From the NCBI GenBank assembly GCA_003134435.1, contig PLBE01000189.1:49299-93634 (forward strand): 44,336 bases of DNA, in the 5' to 3' direction. How positions within the stretch are numbered: position 1 is the stretch's first letter; each line of letters starts with the position of its first letter. Made by a program: the position numbers and the translations under genes. Shown in pieces: positions 15,990 through 25,850 of this stretch. This DNA comes from Acidobacteriaceae bacterium (GTDB lineage: Bacteria; Acidobacteriota; Terriglobia; Terriglobales; Acidobacteriaceae). The notes below the pieces were generated by a model. It had not been told where the DNA came from. It did no database searches and saw only the letters and a list, made by a program, of their open reading frames with translations.

Positions 15990-18154
15990 ACAAGCGCCTG
16001 GATTTTTCAAAGATCAGCTACCGTCCAGCGCCGGAACCGGCCAGCGCACGCGAGAACGCCGTCAAGGAAAGCCCCGCCCCAGAATTTCTCTCCGCCGAAC
16101 ATATTGCCATCAAAGGCTCTTATACGCCGGAAGACCTGAAGGGCCTCGAACACCTGCAGTACGCTGCCGGAATTCCTCCTTACCTGCGGGGGCCGTACAG
16201 CACGATGTATGTTATGCAGCCGTGGACAATTCGACAGTACGCGGGTTTCTCGACGGCCGAAGAATCGAATGCCTTCTACCGCCGCAACCTGGCCGCGGGG
16301 CAAAAGGGACTCTCGGTCGCATTCGATCTGGCCACGCACCGAGGCTACGACTCCGATCACGAACGCGTTACCGGGGATGTGGGCAAGGCAGGCGTTGCCA
16401 TCGACTCCATTCTCGATATGAAGATTCTGTTCGACCAGATTCCGCTCGGACAGATGTCGGTATCGATGACCATGAATGGTGCCGTGCTCCCCATCATGGC
16501 TTTTTATATCGTGGCCGCCGAAGAGCAGGGAGTGAAGCTACAGCAGTTGAGTGGAACCATTCAGAACGACATCCTGAAGGAATTCATGGTGCGCAACACC
16601 TACATATATCCGCCGGAAGGTTCGATGCGGATTGTAGGTGACATTTTCCGCTACTGTTCCGAGAAGATGCCAAAATTCAACTGCATCAGCGTGAGCGGAT
16701 ACCACATGCAGGAAGCCGGAGCGACCGCCGACATTGAACTAGCTTACACGTTGGCTGACGGCATGGAATACCTGCGCACGGGAGTGAAAGCCGGCCTCGA
16801 CGTCGACAATTTTGCGCCGCGTATTTCTTTCTTCTGGGGCATCGGCATGAACCACTTCATGGAGATTGCCAAGATGCGCGCGGCCCGTATGTTGTGGGCA
16901 AAGCTGGTCAATACCTTTAATCCGAAGAATCCGAAATCGCTTGTTCTGCGCACCCACTCGCAGACTTCGGGCTGGAGCCTCACGGCTCAGGATCCTTTCA
17001 ACAACGTAGTCCGCACCTGCGTCGAGGCGCTGGCAGCGGCCTTCGGTCACACCCAGTCTTTACACACCAACGCGCTTGATGAAGCTTTGGCGCTACCGAC
17101 GGATTTTTCCGCGCGCATCGCCCGCAATACTCAGCTTTATCTGCAGGAAGAAGCCTGCATCACGCGCATGGTCGATCCTTGGGCGGGCTCTTATTACGTG
17201 GAGCGGTTGACGCATGAACTGATGCATGCCGCCTGGACGTTAATCGAAGAGGTAGAAGAACTGGGCGGCATGGCCAAAGCCATCGAAACCGGCGTTCCCA
17301 AAATGCGGATCGAGGAAGCGGCGGCGCGGAAGCAAGCCCGCATCGACTCCGGCCGTGACGTGATCGTCGGCATCAATGCTTATCCTTCGCCCGAGGAAAC
17401 GCCGATCCCCGTCCTCGATATCGACAATGCCGCGGTTCGAGAATCGCAGGTGAAACGACTGGACCAGTTGAAGCGCGAGCGGGGCAATGGTGCCGTGCAA
17501 GCATCGCTTGACAAACTGGAAAAGTGCGCCGCGACCGGCAAAGGCAATTTGCTCGAGTGCGCCGTGGATGCGGCGCGCAACCGCGCTACCCTGGGCGAGA
17601 TTTCCGCTGCCCTCGAAAAAGTGTGGGGGCGCTACCAGGCCACTACCCGCTCCATTACCGGAGTCTATTCCGCGGAAAGCGGTAATGCGGAGGAATTCAA
17701 GAAGGCACAGCAGCTAGTTGTAGAGTTTGAAAGAGCTGAAGGCCGCCGTCCCCGCATTCTGGTGGCAAAGATGGGGCAGGACGGCCACGACCGCGGATCG
17801 AAAGTGATTGCCACCGCCTTTGCGGACGTCGGCTTCGACGTTGATATCGGCCCGCTCTTCCAGACGCCGCGCGAGGTGGCGCGGCACGCGGTCGAGAACG
17901 ATGTGCATGTTGTCGGTGTGTCCTCGCTGGCCGCTGGCCACAAGACTTTGGTTCCGCAGTTGATCGATGAGTTGCGGAAGCTCGATCGGGGTGACATTCT
18001 CGTGGTCGTGGGGGGCGTAATTCCTCCGCAAGATTATGACTTCCTTTACCAAGCGGGAGCGGTTGGCGTCTACGGGCCGGGTACGGTGATTCCGATCGCG
18101 GCGCAGAAGATTCTTGCCATCCTCAGCGGCAGTCTCGTCGGGGGACATTCCTGA
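15959..18154 (+). CDS. mutB: Methylmalonyl-CoA mutase large (alpha) subunit
   Basis: A 731-residue adenosylcobalamin-dependent mutase interconverting (R)-methylmalonyl-CoA and succinyl-CoA. The substrate-binding barrel has [39 protein letters not shown] and [19 protein letters not shown]. The C-terminal B12 domain carries D608-G-H610-D-R-G613, with His610 the lower cobalt ligand. Length matches the family. The start overlaps mutA by 31 bases with a GAGG 11 bases upstream. The chaperone gene meaB follows with no gap, so B12 loading is co-expressed. Confidence 0.96.
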   Translation: MAGTARDQKLDKRLDFSKISYRPAPEPASARENAVKESPAPEFLSAEHIAIKGSYTPEDLKGLEHLQYAAGIPPYLRGPYSTMYVMQPWTIRQYAGFSTAEESNAFYRRNLAAGQKGLSVAFDLATHRGYDSDHERVTGDVGKAGVAIDSILDMKILFDQIPLGQMSVSMTMNGAVLPIMAFYIVAAEEQGVKLQQLSGTIQNDILKEFMVRNTYIYPPEGSMRIVGDIFRYCSEKMPKFNCISVSGYHMQEAGATADIELAYTLADGMEYLRTGVKAGLDVDNFAPRISFFWGIGMNHFMEIAKMRAARMLWAKLVNTFNPKNPKSLVLRTHSQTSGWSLTAQDPFNNVVRTCVEALAAAFGHTQSLHTNALDEALALPTDFSARIARNTQLYLQEEACITRMVDPWAGSYYVERLTHELMHAAWTLIEEVEELGGMAKAIETGVPKMRIEEAAARKQARIDSGRDVIVGINAYPSPEETPIPVLDIDNAAVRESQVKRLDQLKRERGNGAVQASLDKLEKCAATGKGNLLECAVDAARNRATLGEISAALEKVWGRYQATTRSITGVYSAESGNAEEFKKAQQLVVEFERAEGRRPRILVAKMGQDGHDRGSKVIATAFADVGFDVDIGPLFQTPREVARHAVENDVHVVGVSSLAAGHKTLVPQLIDELRKLDRGDILVVVGGVIPPQDYDFLYQAGAVGVYGPGTVIPIAAQKILAILSGSLVGGHS

Positions 18155-19258
18155 TTGTCAGACCCGAAGGAAACTGCACTGAGTGTTCGCCCCGGGCGCG
18201 TGGTGCCGGAGCCGCCTCTGGAATTGATCGCACAAGCCTCGCACCGTCGCCGCTCTCTTTCTCCGCAACAGTACGTCGATGGAATCCTCCAAGGTCAGCG
18301 CACCGTGCTGGCACAGGCCATCACGATGATCGAGAGTTCTCGCGCAGCCGACCGCGAACTGGCGGAGCGCATCCTCGAAGACTGCCTTCCCCACAGCGGC
18401 AAATCCATTCGCGTCGGCATCACTGGGGTTCCTGGCGCGGGCAAGAGCAGCGTAATCGAAGTGCTCGGCACCTTCCTGATTCGTGAGCACCGACAAAAGG
18501 TCGCGGTGCTCGCGATCGACCCCAGCAGCCAGCTTTCCGGCGGCAGCATCCTGGGCGACAAAACGCGCATGAAATCGCTGGCTACCAGCGACATGGCGTT
18601 TATCCGCCCCTCCCCTTCCCGCGGATCTCTTGGCGGAGTCGCGCAACGTACCCGCGAAGTTATGCTGCTGTGCGAAGCAGCCGGTTACCAGAACGTTATC
18701 GTGGAAACCGTTGGTGTGGGACAGTCCGAGACGGCGGTTCATGACATGGTTGACTTCTTCCTGCTCATCATGCTGACCGGCGCCGGAGACGAACTTCAGG
18801 GCATGAAGCGGGGAGTAATGGAAATGGCGGATATCGTGGTGATCAACAAAGCCGACGGAGCGAATCGTGCTGCTGCGGAGCGGGCGCGGATCGAAGCGCA
18901 GAACGCATTGCACTACTTTCCAAGCTCTGCCTCGGGCTGGACGCCGCGCGCCCTTACTTGCTCAACCCAGACCGGCCACGGCATCAGCGAACTTTGGAAT
19001 TGCGTCCTCGAGCACACCGCCGTGACCCAGCGTACCGGCTGGTTCGCGGCGACTCGACATCAACAGACGCGAAAATGGATGCAGGAGATTATTCAGCAGG
19101 GACTCTTGCAGCGTTTTGAATCTCACCCCGCCATTCAGAAGCGGTTAGAAACCCTGGAGCAAGACGTGCTGCAAGGACGCACTACGTCGTTTCGCGCGGC
19201 ACGCACGCTGCTGGACCTTTATCGAGATCCAAAGCCGCCGGAAGACAATAAAACTTAG
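18155..19258 (+). CDS. meaB: Methylmalonyl-CoA mutase-associated GTPase MeaB
   Basis: A 367-residue G3E-type GTPase that guards loading of adenosylcobalamin into the mutase. Walker A is GVPGAGKSS (91-99); LAIDPSSQLSGGSILGDKTR carries the base II and switch region, ETVGVGQSE is the switch III-like block, and NKAD gives guanine specificity. The reading frame begins with TTG directly after the mutB TGA, with GGGGGA upstream. No ATG or GTG in frame exists before the conserved region, so the TTG start is accepted. Last gene of the operon. Confidence 0.94.
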   Translation: MSDPKETALSVRPGRVVPEPPLELIAQASHRRRSLSPQQYVDGILQGQRTVLAQAITMIESSRAADRELAERILEDCLPHSGKSIRVGITGVPGAGKSSVIEVLGTFLIREHRQKVAVLAIDPSSQLSGGSILGDKTRMKSLATSDMAFIRPSPSRGSLGGVAQRTREVMLLCEAAGYQNVIVETVGVGQSETAVHDMVDFFLLIMLTGAGDELQGMKRGVMEMADIVVINKADGANRAAAERARIEAQNALHYFPSSASGWTPRALTCSTQTGHGISELWNCVLEHTAVTQRTGWFAATRHQQTRKWMQEIIQQGLLQRFESHPAIQKRLETLEQDVLQGRTTSFRAARTLLDLYRDPKPPEDNKT

Positions 19259-19314
19259 AGCACATGCAGCAGTCGGGAGAATGCGTTCCGCTAACGCTCG
19301 GGTCGCAATGCCCT

Positions 19315-21615
19315 CTAGTCGGCTTGCACCACTGCATTCGCGACATCTGGAACTAAGTTGCCAGGCTCGCTTTCGCGAGCGTCGACCACCGCGATCGCAA
19401 CCACATTCACGATTTCCTCAGCCTCGGCACCGCGGGCCAGCAAATGCACGGGTTTGGTCATTCCCATGAGGATCGGGCCCAGAGTCTCGGCACCGCCAAT
19501 TGTCGCCAGCAGTTTGCAGGCAATGTTGGCCGACGCTAGATCAGGGAAGATCAGTACGTTGGCCCCACCCTGCAGCGAACTGAAAGGATAAGTCTGTGCC
19601 AATATATCCGGAGAGACGGCGGCATCAGCCATGATCTCGCCATCCACGATCAAGGTTGGGTCGGCTTTATGCAATAAGTCCACCGCCTTCCGGACCTTGT
19701 CGCAAAGCGGGTGGCTGGTGCTCCCAAAGCTAGAGAAGGAAAGCATCGCGACCCGCGGCACCACGTCAAAGCGCCGAGCCTCTTGTGCCGCGCACAGGGC
19801 GATCTCCACCAGGTCTTCCGCCGTGGGATCGATGTTCACGCTGGTGTCGGCGAGGAACAGCAGTTCCCCGCTGCGCGTGATCATGGGATAGCAACCGGCA
19901 ACCTTGTGCAGACCTTCGCGCATGCGGACCACCTGCAGTGCGGGACGAATGGTGTCGGGAAAGTGCTGCGTAACTCCGGCCACCAGAGCATCGGCATCTC
20001 CCATGTGCACCATCATCGACGCGAAAATATTACGGTCGTCGATCAGGGTGTGCGCTTCACTGAGTGTTACACCACGTCGCTGCCGCAGGCGATACAGTTC
20101 CTGGATGTAACGCTCGCGCAGGAGCGAGGTGGCGGGATCGACGACCTCGGCGAGTTTCAGGTTCAATCCCAGCTCCGTCGTCTTCGCCTGAATGGCGGCA
20201 ACTTTACCGAGCAGGATAGGCGTAGCGATTTTTTCTTCCAATATTAAGTGGCAGGCGCGCAGGATTTTCTCGTTGTCACCTTCAGGAAAAACAACGTGCT
20301 TGGGCTTCGCCTGCGCTTTGTGAATCATCATGCGTGAGATTTCATGGGCTTTGCCGTGGTGACGCTCGAGTTGCTCGCGGTATAACGCAATATCGACCGG
20401 CTCCTGGGCCACTCCGGTATCCATCGCCGCCTGGGCAACGGCGGAGGATTCCCACACCAGCACGCGCGGATCAAACGGCTTTGGGATCAGGTAGTCAGCG
20501 CCAAACTTCAGCCGGGCCACGCCATAGGCGCGGCATACCGAGTCCGGCACATCTTCCTTGGCTAGGTTCGCCAAGGCGCGGGTCGCTGCCAACTTCATCT
20601 CTTCGTTGATCGTAGTGGCGCGCACATCCAACGCTCCGCGGAAGATGAATGGAAACCCGAGCACATTGTTCACCTGATTGGGATAGTCGGACCGACCGGT
20701 CGCCATGATCACATCATCCCGAGTTGCTTTCGCCTCTTCGTAGGTGATTTCTGGATCGGGATTGGCCATGGCAAAGACAATTGGACGAGCCGCCATCGAA
20801 CGAATCATGTCGGGCGTGAGCGCTCCTTTAACGGAGAGGCCAAGAAAAACATCGCAGCCCTTCATCGCATCCGTCAGTGTGCGCAAGCTCGTCTCGATTG
20901 CAAATCGCTCTTTGTAGGGATTCATTCCGGCGGTGCGGCCCTTGTAGACCACTCCTTTGGTGTCACAGAGAAGCACGTTTTCGCGCTTCACGCCGAGACG
21001 GACGTAGTGCTCCGCGCACGCAAAGCCGGCGGCTCCCGCGCCGTTCACCACTACCCGGACCTTGCTGATGTCTTTGCCAACAACCTCCAGACCGTTGAGC
21101 AATGCCGCCCCGGAAATAATTGCCGTGCCATGCTGGTCATCGTGAAAAACCGGGATCTTCATTGTCTTTTTCAAGGTTTCTTCGATGTAGAAGCACTCCG
21201 GCGCTTTGATGTCTTCGAGATTGATCGCGCCGAAGGTCGGCTCCAACAACTGGCAGACTTTGATGACCTCATCCGGATCGTGAGTGTTCAGTTCAATGTC
21301 AAACACGTCCACGTTGGCAAAGCGTTTGAATAAGACGGCCTTACCTTCCATGACGGGTTTGCCGGCGAGAGCCCCGATGTCACCGAGTCCAAGGACTGCG
21401 GTGCCGTTAGTAACCACGGCCACAAGATTGCCGCGCGCCGTGTACTTGAATGCATCGTGTGGGTTTCTCTGGATCTCCAGGCACGGATCAGCCACTCCTG
21501 GCGTGTAGGCGAGGCTGAGGTCGCGCTGGGTGCGGCAAGGCTTGGTCGGAGTAACTTCAATTTTCCCCGGATGAGTGCCGAAGTGATAGTCGAGAGCTTG
21601 TTGCTTGGTAACCAT
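19315..21615 (-). CDS. maeB: NADP-dependent malic enzyme with C-terminal phosphotransacetylase-like domain
   Basis: A 766-residue MaeB-type fusion. The malic enzyme part (about 1-420) has [12 protein letters not shown] with the catalytic Tyr37, [20 protein letters not shown], the metal-binding [10 protein letters not shown] and the dinucleotide motif [11 protein letters not shown]. The rest (about 430-766) is homologous to phosphate acetyltransferase ([45 protein letters not shown]), which in MaeB proteins is regulatory and not catalytic. It decarboxylates malate to pyruvate with NADPH. It is convergent with meaB and supplies pyruvate for the transcarboxylase. The ATG at 21615 has an AGGTG site. 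Confidence 0.95.
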   Translation of the reverse strand: MVTKQQALDYHFGTHPGKIEVTPTKPCRTQRDLSLAYTPGVADPCLEIQRNPHDAFKYTARGNLVAVVTNGTAVLGLGDIGALAGKPVMEGKAVLFKRFANVDVFDIELNTHDPDEVIKVCQLLEPTFGAINLEDIKAPECFYIEETLKKTMKIPVFHDDQHGTAIISGAALLNGLEVVGKDISKVRVVVNGAGAAGFACAEHYVRLGVKRENVLLCDTKGVVYKGRTAGMNPYKERFAIETSLRTLTDAMKGCDVFLGLSVKGALTPDMIRSMAARPIVFAMANPDPEITYEEAKATRDDVIMATGRSDYPNQVNNVLGFPFIFRGALDVRATTINEEMKLAATRALANLAKEDVPDSVCRAYGVARLKFGADYLIPKPFDPRVLVWESSAVAQAAMDTGVAQEPVDIALYREQLERHHGKAHEISRMMIHKAQAKPKHVVFPEGDNEKILRACHLILEEKIATPILLGKVAAIQAKTTELGLNLKLAEVVDPATSLLRERYIQELYRLRQRRGVTLSEAHTLIDDRNIFASMMVHMGDADALVAGVTQHFPDTIRPALQVVRMREGLHKVAGCYPMITRSGELLFLADTSVNIDPTAEDLVEIALCAAQEARRFDVVPRVAMLSFSSFGSTSHPLCDKVRKAVDLLHKADPTLIVDGEIMADAAVSPDILAQTYPFSSLQGGANVLIFPDLASANIACKLLATIGGAETLGPILMGMTKPVHLLARGAEAEEIVNVVAIAVVDARESEPGNLVPDVANAVVQAD

Positions 21616-22020
21616 GAATGCACCTCATTGACTTCTTGTCGTCTCAGAGCCGCTACGAAGCATTTGAAACTATGGCCCTTCGCCGCGGATCGTGCTGTGA
21701 CGTAGAGCACATCCGGCGGTGAGCCCGGTAGTCAGCCTAACCCATTGCACTTTCATCGCAAAACTGGAAAGTCATGCTTCGGCAGGACTGGTAAAAACCA
21801 CAATCCCGCAATGCCAGGCCCACCGGAGAGATAAGGTGTGAGTTAGATCACAATGGCGTGTGCCTGACAGCACAGCCAAGCGTTCCTTCCCGGCGGAAAC
21901 TGACCTCAGACGAGGCCTGCAAACTGGCCGCAGAGTGCGCGACAAGCGTGCTGGATAAGCGACCCACGCGAGCGGGCCGGGTTTGAAGTTTGGCAAAAGG
22001 TTGTGCCAGGAGGCTGGTTC
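21616..22020. other. Divergent intergenic region between maeB and the CRP/FNR regulator
   Basis: About 405 bases. It holds one perfect CRP-type palindrome (21837-21852), 170 bases upstream of the regulator and 222 upstream of maeB. I see no strong -35/-10 pair in either direction and no coding potential I would defend. Confidence 0.5.
21837..21852. promoter_or_regulatory. CRP-like binding site TGTGA-N6-TCACA
   Basis: TGTGA (21837-21841), GTTAGA, TCACA (21848-21852) is an exact match to the CRP consensus. The neighbouring regulator has a CRP-type recognition helix (SRETVTR), so autoregulation or control of maeB is plausible. Confidence 0.68.
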
Positions 22021-22743
22021 ATGCTCTCGCCCTACGGAATGGAGATTGTCGAAAGTTGCATTACCTGCAAGCTGCGCACGGATCGCATCTTCTGCGACCT
22101 TCCACCCAATGCGCTGCAGGCCTTTGAAAGCATCAAGTATGCCACTGCGTACCCGCAAGGTGCGGTACTGTTTGTCGAAGGGCAAGTGCCGCGCGGCATA
22201 TTTGTGCTCTGCAAAGGCAGTGTCAAACTCTCGATTAACTCCCCCAGCGGGAGAACCATCATTGTGAAGCTTGCCGAACCGGGCGAGGTGTTGGGGTTGA
22301 GCGCCACGATCTCCGGCAAACCATATGAAGTAACGGCGGAGACGATCGATCCCTGCCAAGTCAATTTCGTCAAGCGCGAGGACTTTCTACGTTTTCTTAA
22401 AGATGATGTAGAAGCCTGCTTCAAAGTGGCCGAGCAGTTAAGCGAAAAATATCATAATGCGTGTAAAGAAGCGGGTTCGCTGGGACTGTCCCACTCCGCC
22501 GCCGAAAAACTGGCTAAATTGCTGCTGGAGTGGAGCTCGAAAAACGGCGAAGCCTCCAAGGCAGAGCCCCGGTTGAAACTTCGACTCACCCACGAAGAAA
22601 TTGCGCAGATGATCGGGACTTCGCGAGAAACAGTGACGCGCTTGTTTGCCGAGATGAAGAAGCGCCAGATCGTGCAATCGAAAGGCTCGACTCTGGTAAT
22701 CCGTAACACGGCCGCCCTGCGCGATCTGGCAAATCACAACTGA
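22021..22743 (+). CDS. CRP/FNR-family transcriptional regulator with N-terminal Cys triad
   Basis: A 240-residue protein: Cys-containing N-terminus, cyclic-nucleotide-like beta barrel (about 30-140), long dimer helix and winged HTH (about 185-230). Cys13, Cys16 and Cys25 (C-x2-C-x8-C) recall the iron-sulfur ligands of FNR, with further Cys in the barrel that might be the fourth ligand. The recognition helix TSRETVTRLF keeps the R-E-x3-R pattern of E. coli CRP, predicting TGTGA half-sites, unlike FNR's E-x2-S-R. Such sites are seen at 21837 and at 22874 and 22896. The ATG at 22021 has AGGAGG six bases upstream; an in-frame GTG at 22003 lies ahead of that site. Probably an oxygen or redox sensor; the ligand is unproven. 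Confidence 0.9.
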   Translation: MLSPYGMEIVESCITCKLRTDRIFCDLPPNALQAFESIKYATAYPQGAVLFVEGQVPRGIFVLCKGSVKLSINSPSGRTIIVKLAEPGEVLGLSATISGKPYEVTAETIDPCQVNFVKREDFLRFLKDDVEACFKVAEQLSEKYHNACKEAGSLGLSHSAAEKLAKLLLEWSSKNGEASKAEPRLKLRLTHEEIAQMIGTSRETVTRLFAEMKKRQIVQSKGSTLVIRNTAALRDLANHN

Positions 22744-22873
22744 CCACTTGGTGGAGACTCGGGTGCTCTCCTGCGATACCCTTGGACATAGGGAGTTACT
22801 GCGTCCCTCCAAGGATAGTCCCGAAAACTTCCTGTGCATTGGTATTTCTAAGGATAGCAAAGGGTTTAGCTCG

Positions 22874-22889
22874 CGTGACCAAGATCACA
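22874..22889. promoter_or_regulatory. CRP-like site 1 (CGTGA-N6-TCACA)
   Basis: CGTGA (22874-22878), CCAAGA, TCACA (22885-22889). Its centre is 22 bp from site 2 and at about -63.5 from the predicted start of the radical SAM gene, close to a class I activator position. Confidence 0.68.
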
Positions 22890-22895
22890 ATTTCC

Positions 22896-22911
22896 GGTGA
22901 TGACTGTCACC
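22896..22911. promoter_or_regulatory. CRP-like site 2 (GGTGA-N6-TCACC)
   Basis: GGTGA (22896-22900), TGACTG, TCACC (22907-22911), fully symmetric in its outer five bases. Its centre is at -41.5 if transcription starts at 22945, the class II activator position that overlaps a missing -35 box. Confidence 0.68.
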
Positions 22912-22931
22912 GCCGCGGGGTTTGCGACCTA

Positions 22932-22937
22932 TATACT
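22932..22937 (+). promoter_or_regulatory. -10 element of the radical SAM gene
   Basis: TATACT with no recognisable -35, as expected for an activator-dependent promoter. The start would be at 22945, giving a leader of about 47 bases. Confidence 0.55.
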
Positions 22938-22991
22938 GTTGCTCCTAGGGTGGGGTGAGAAAACCCGGTTCGAATGGGAGGGAAAGCGCAG

Positions 22992-24296
22992 ATGGCTCCT
23001 TCAAATGGCAATGGGCATCATACGGATCATTCCAGTCAAATTCCTCAAAACAAACCACGATTGATTTTTTGGGAGTTAACCAAAGGCTGCAATCTCCGCT
23101 GCATTCATTGTCGCGCCACTGCGACCGAGCTGAGCTCTCCCTCCGATCTCTCCACCGAAGCAGCCCGCGATATCATCGATCAGATTGCCGAAGTCTCCAC
23201 TCCCATTCTGGTGTTGAGCGGCGGCGAACCGCTCTTCCGCTCCGACATTTTCCAGTTGGCTCGTTATGGCACTGATAAAGGTCTCCGCGTGGCCCTGGCC
23301 ACGAATGGCACGCTGGTCACCAAGCACGTCGCCCGCATGATCGTCGATAGCGGCGTGCAGCGCGTAGCCATCAGCCTGGACGGCGCCGATGCCCTCACTC
23401 ACGATACGTTCCGGGGCATTCCCGGGGCATTCGATGCCGCCATCGCCGGCTTTCGCAATCTGAAGAATCTGGGCATGTCGGTGCAGATTAACACGACGAT
23501 CGCCCGCCACAATGCTCATCAGCTTCCGCAAGTACTCGATTTGGCGAGGTCGATTGGAGCGGACGCGTTGCACACATTCCTTCTGGTGCCTGTAGGTTGT
23601 GGGGTGGATATCGCGGCCGAACAGATGGTTCCTCCCGAAGAATACGAGCGCATGCTGAACTGGTTTTACGATCGCTCGCTCGAAGGCGGCATCGAAATGA
23701 AGGCAACCTGTGCGCCGCACTACTTCCGTGTTGTCCGTCAGCGGCGAGTAGCGGAACACCGGTCGGAAGCGGCGGCTGCAGCCGTACATGCCGCGCCGCT
23801 GGCAGTTGAAGCCATGCAGAAAACGCCCAGCATCGGGCCGACCGAGATGGTGATGCCGGGATCGACCGGCATGGAGCTGAAGTCTCATGCCACTGGAAGA
23901 GTAGGCTTGGGACAGCCGGTGGGACATCCCGGATCTCATCCCTCCGACATGAACGCCATGACCAAGGGATGCCTGGCCGGAACCGCAGTGTGTTTCATCT
24001 CGCATCAAGGCGAAGTCTTCCCTTGCGGGTACTTACCCGCGCTGGCAGGAGATCTGAGGAAGCAGGCCTTCGCCGATATCTGGGCGAACTCAGTCGTGTT
24101 CAACGAGCTGCGGGATACGAACAACCTCGAGGGTAAATGTGGATGCTGTGAGTTCCGCAACATCTGCATGGGTTGTCGTGCGCGCGCTTATGCCGCTACG
24201 GGTAACTATCTCGACGAGGAGCCGTTCTGCGTCTACCAGCCGCAAGCAAAGGGCTTGAAGGAGAAGGAAGCGAAGCCAGCGGAAGTCGTGCGCTGA
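22992..24296 (+). CDS. Radical SAM/SPASM protein of the AhbD/NirJ heme-biosynthesis type
   Basis: A 434-residue radical SAM enzyme. The cluster motif CNLRCIHCRA (C-x3-C-x2-C) opens the barrel; VLSGGEPLFR and ISLDGADALTHD follow. KATCAPHYFRV and the C-terminal SPASM region with many Cys (GKCGCCEFRNICMGCRARAY, ending PFCVYQP) match the AhbD and NirJ group, which decarboxylates Fe-coproporphyrin or modifies siroheme in oxygen-independent heme routes. Between about residues 255 and 320 lies a low-complexity Ala/His/Gly/Met-rich insertion. The ATG at 22992 is preferred: GGGAGGGAAAG lies upstream, whereas the ATG at 22974 has no ribosome site. It is followed by hemA, which supports a tetrapyrrole role; AhbD versus NirJ-like function is not settled. 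Confidence 0.85.
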   Translation: MAPSNGNGHHTDHSSQIPQNKPRLIFWELTKGCNLRCIHCRATATELSSPSDLSTEAARDIIDQIAEVSTPILVLSGGEPLFRSDIFQLARYGTDKGLRVALATNGTLVTKHVARMIVDSGVQRVAISLDGADALTHDTFRGIPGAFDAAIAGFRNLKNLGMSVQINTTIARHNAHQLPQVLDLARSIGADALHTFLLVPVGCGVDIAAEQMVPPEEYERMLNWFYDRSLEGGIEMKATCAPHYFRVVRQRRVAEHRSEAAAAAVHAAPLAVEAMQKTPSIGPTEMVMPGSTGMELKSHATGRVGLGQPVGHPGSHPSDMNAMTKGCLAGTAVCFISHQGEVFPCGYLPALAGDLRKQAFADIWANSVVFNELRDTNNLEGKCGCCEFRNICMGCRARAYAATGNYLDEEPFCVYQPQAKGLKEKEAKPAEVVR

Positions 24297-24480
24297 AGTT
24301 GCTTCACAACCAGGTCCAGTTAGAAAGTCTCTTTCTGCTAGAAGCACTTGGGAGGGGCCAAAAGCCGCTGCCCAGCGTGATATCCCGCAATCCCGTCCCA
24401 TAAGCGCTACTTCCCTGCCTGCCACTTTCGTCCCTAACTCATTGACAATACATAAGAACCGTCCTCTGTGCTTATTGGCA

Positions 24481-24516
24481 TCTCCCGTGCTTTGTGAATA
24501 ACTGATCTTCGGGAGA
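24481..24516 (+). promoter_or_regulatory. Hairpin that can cover the hemA ribosome site
   Basis: TCTCCCG (24481-24487) pairs perfectly with CGGGAGA (24510-24516), which contains the Shine-Dalgarno of the hemA GTG at 24524. The 22-base loop includes TTGTGAATAACTGATC. Pairing would lower initiation; whether anything regulates it is unknown. Confidence 0.4.
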
Positions 24517-24523
24517 AGAATAC

Positions 24524-25831
24524 GTGGAACCGGCTCTGATGGTCGTCGGCCTAAACTACCGTACAGCCCCGGTGGGAGTGCGGGAACGCTTCTGGATCAG
24601 TGAGACCAGGCGCTACGAAGCGCTGGTGCAATTGTCGCGTGCCGAAGGCATCGAAGAGGTTATCGTAATGGCCACCTGCAACCGTACTGAATTCTGGTTG
24701 TGGGGCACGGACGTAACTCTAGCCGCCAACTCAGTCATGCGCCTCCTCGGCGCCGAATATGGACTGAAGCTCTGCGAGTGGAAGCACTTCTATCGCCTGC
24801 TCGATGAAACCGCCCTCCTCCACATCTTTCGCGTCGCCTCCAGTCTCGACTCCATGGTCGTGGGCGAACCCCAGGTTGTAGTTCAGGTAAAGGAAGCCTG
24901 GAAGCAGGCGCAGAAGTTGGGAGCGACCGGACGTTTCCTCGATGCCGTGCTGCAAAAGGCGCTCGTGGTTTCGGATCGCGTGCGCAGCGAGACGACGATA
25001 GGCAAATCAGCAGTTTCCATTCCTTATGCGGCAGTGCAACTAGCCCGTCAGATTTTCGGCACGCTGGGAAATAAGAAAGTCCTATTGCTGGGTGCAGGCC
25101 AGATGAGTGAACTCTCCGCCGGCGAACTGCTGAAACATGGCGCGCACTCAGTCTGCGTCATCAATCGCACCCTGGAACACGCCGCGGAACTGGCTGCGAA
25201 ACTTGGCGGACTTGCCATCCCGTTTGAAGAGCGCTGGCAGCACATGGCGGAGGCCGACATTATCATCTGTTCGACGTCATGTCCGCACACGATTTTGAGT
25301 CGCGACGAAGCTGAACTCATGGTCCGAATGCGCGCCGAAAAGAGCGGGCCTCTGGTTATCGCGGATATCGCCATGCCGCGCAACGTCGATCCCAGTGTGC
25401 GCAACGTTCACGGCATCTTCCTCTACGATCTTGACGATCTCGAAAATGTACCCGACGAAAATGCCAGCGAGCGCGAGGCCGCGGCAGTCGAAGCGCAAAA
25501 GATTCTGCAGGCTGAGGCGCAAGGCTTTCGCCGCAAACTCACAAACGAGAAAGTGGTGCCGACCATCGTCGCGCTCCGCCTGCGACTGGACGAAATTTGC
25601 CGGCAAGAACTGGATTCCTTCCGACAAGAGAACGGGCCATTTGCCAAGGACCAGGACGAAATGCTTAATGCCATGATGTCCCGGATGACGCAGAGAATTG
25701 CAGGCTCCCTGTCCCGCGAACTCAAGGGGCTTCCAGAAAAGGTAGATCAGGAACTAATGACGACTGCGTTGCAGCGTCTGTTTCATCTGCCCACCGCCCA
25801 ACAGGCGATTGCCGGCACCAAATCCGCATAA
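24524..25831 (+). CDS. hemA: Glutamyl-tRNA reductase
   Basis: A 435-residue enzyme reducing glutamyl-tRNA to glutamate-1-semialdehyde, the first committed step of C5-pathway tetrapyrrole synthesis. The catalytic Cys52 lies in [28 protein letters not shown] and [16 protein letters not shown] are catalytic-domain blocks. [18 protein letters not shown] is the NADPH-binding motif, [16 protein letters not shown] follows, and a C-terminal helical dimerisation domain ends the protein. The GTG at 24524 has GGGAGAAG upstream, inside a possible hairpin. It follows the radical SAM gene by 227 bases and may have its own promoter. Confidence 0.95.
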   Translation: MEPALMVVGLNYRTAPVGVRERFWISETRRYEALVQLSRAEGIEEVIVMATCNRTEFWLWGTDVTLAANSVMRLLGAEYGLKLCEWKHFYRLLDETALLHIFRVASSLDSMVVGEPQVVVQVKEAWKQAQKLGATGRFLDAVLQKALVVSDRVRSETTIGKSAVSIPYAAVQLARQIFGTLGNKKVLLLGAGQMSELSAGELLKHGAHSVCVINRTLEHAAELAAKLGGLAIPFEERWQHMAEADIIICSTSCPHTILSRDEAELMVRMRAEKSGPLVIADIAMPRNVDPSVRNVHGIFLYDLDDLENVPDENASEREAAAVEAQKILQAEAQGFRRKLTNEKVVPTIVALRLRLDEICRQELDSFRQENGPFAKDQDEMLNAMMSRMTQRIAGSLSRELKGLPEKVDQELMTTALQRLFHLPTAQQAIAGTKSA

Positions 25832-25850
25832 GAAACACTCCCGGAACTTT

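Noticed and set aside
23076-24008. Minus-strand open frame of 310 residues opposite the radical SAM gene
   Set aside because: The plus-strand product has unmistakable Cys motifs; the antisense product has none.
24443-24470. TTGACA at 24442-24447 as the hemA promoter
   Set aside because: The -10 position reads TCTGTG or CTGTGC, far from consensus; left uncalled.
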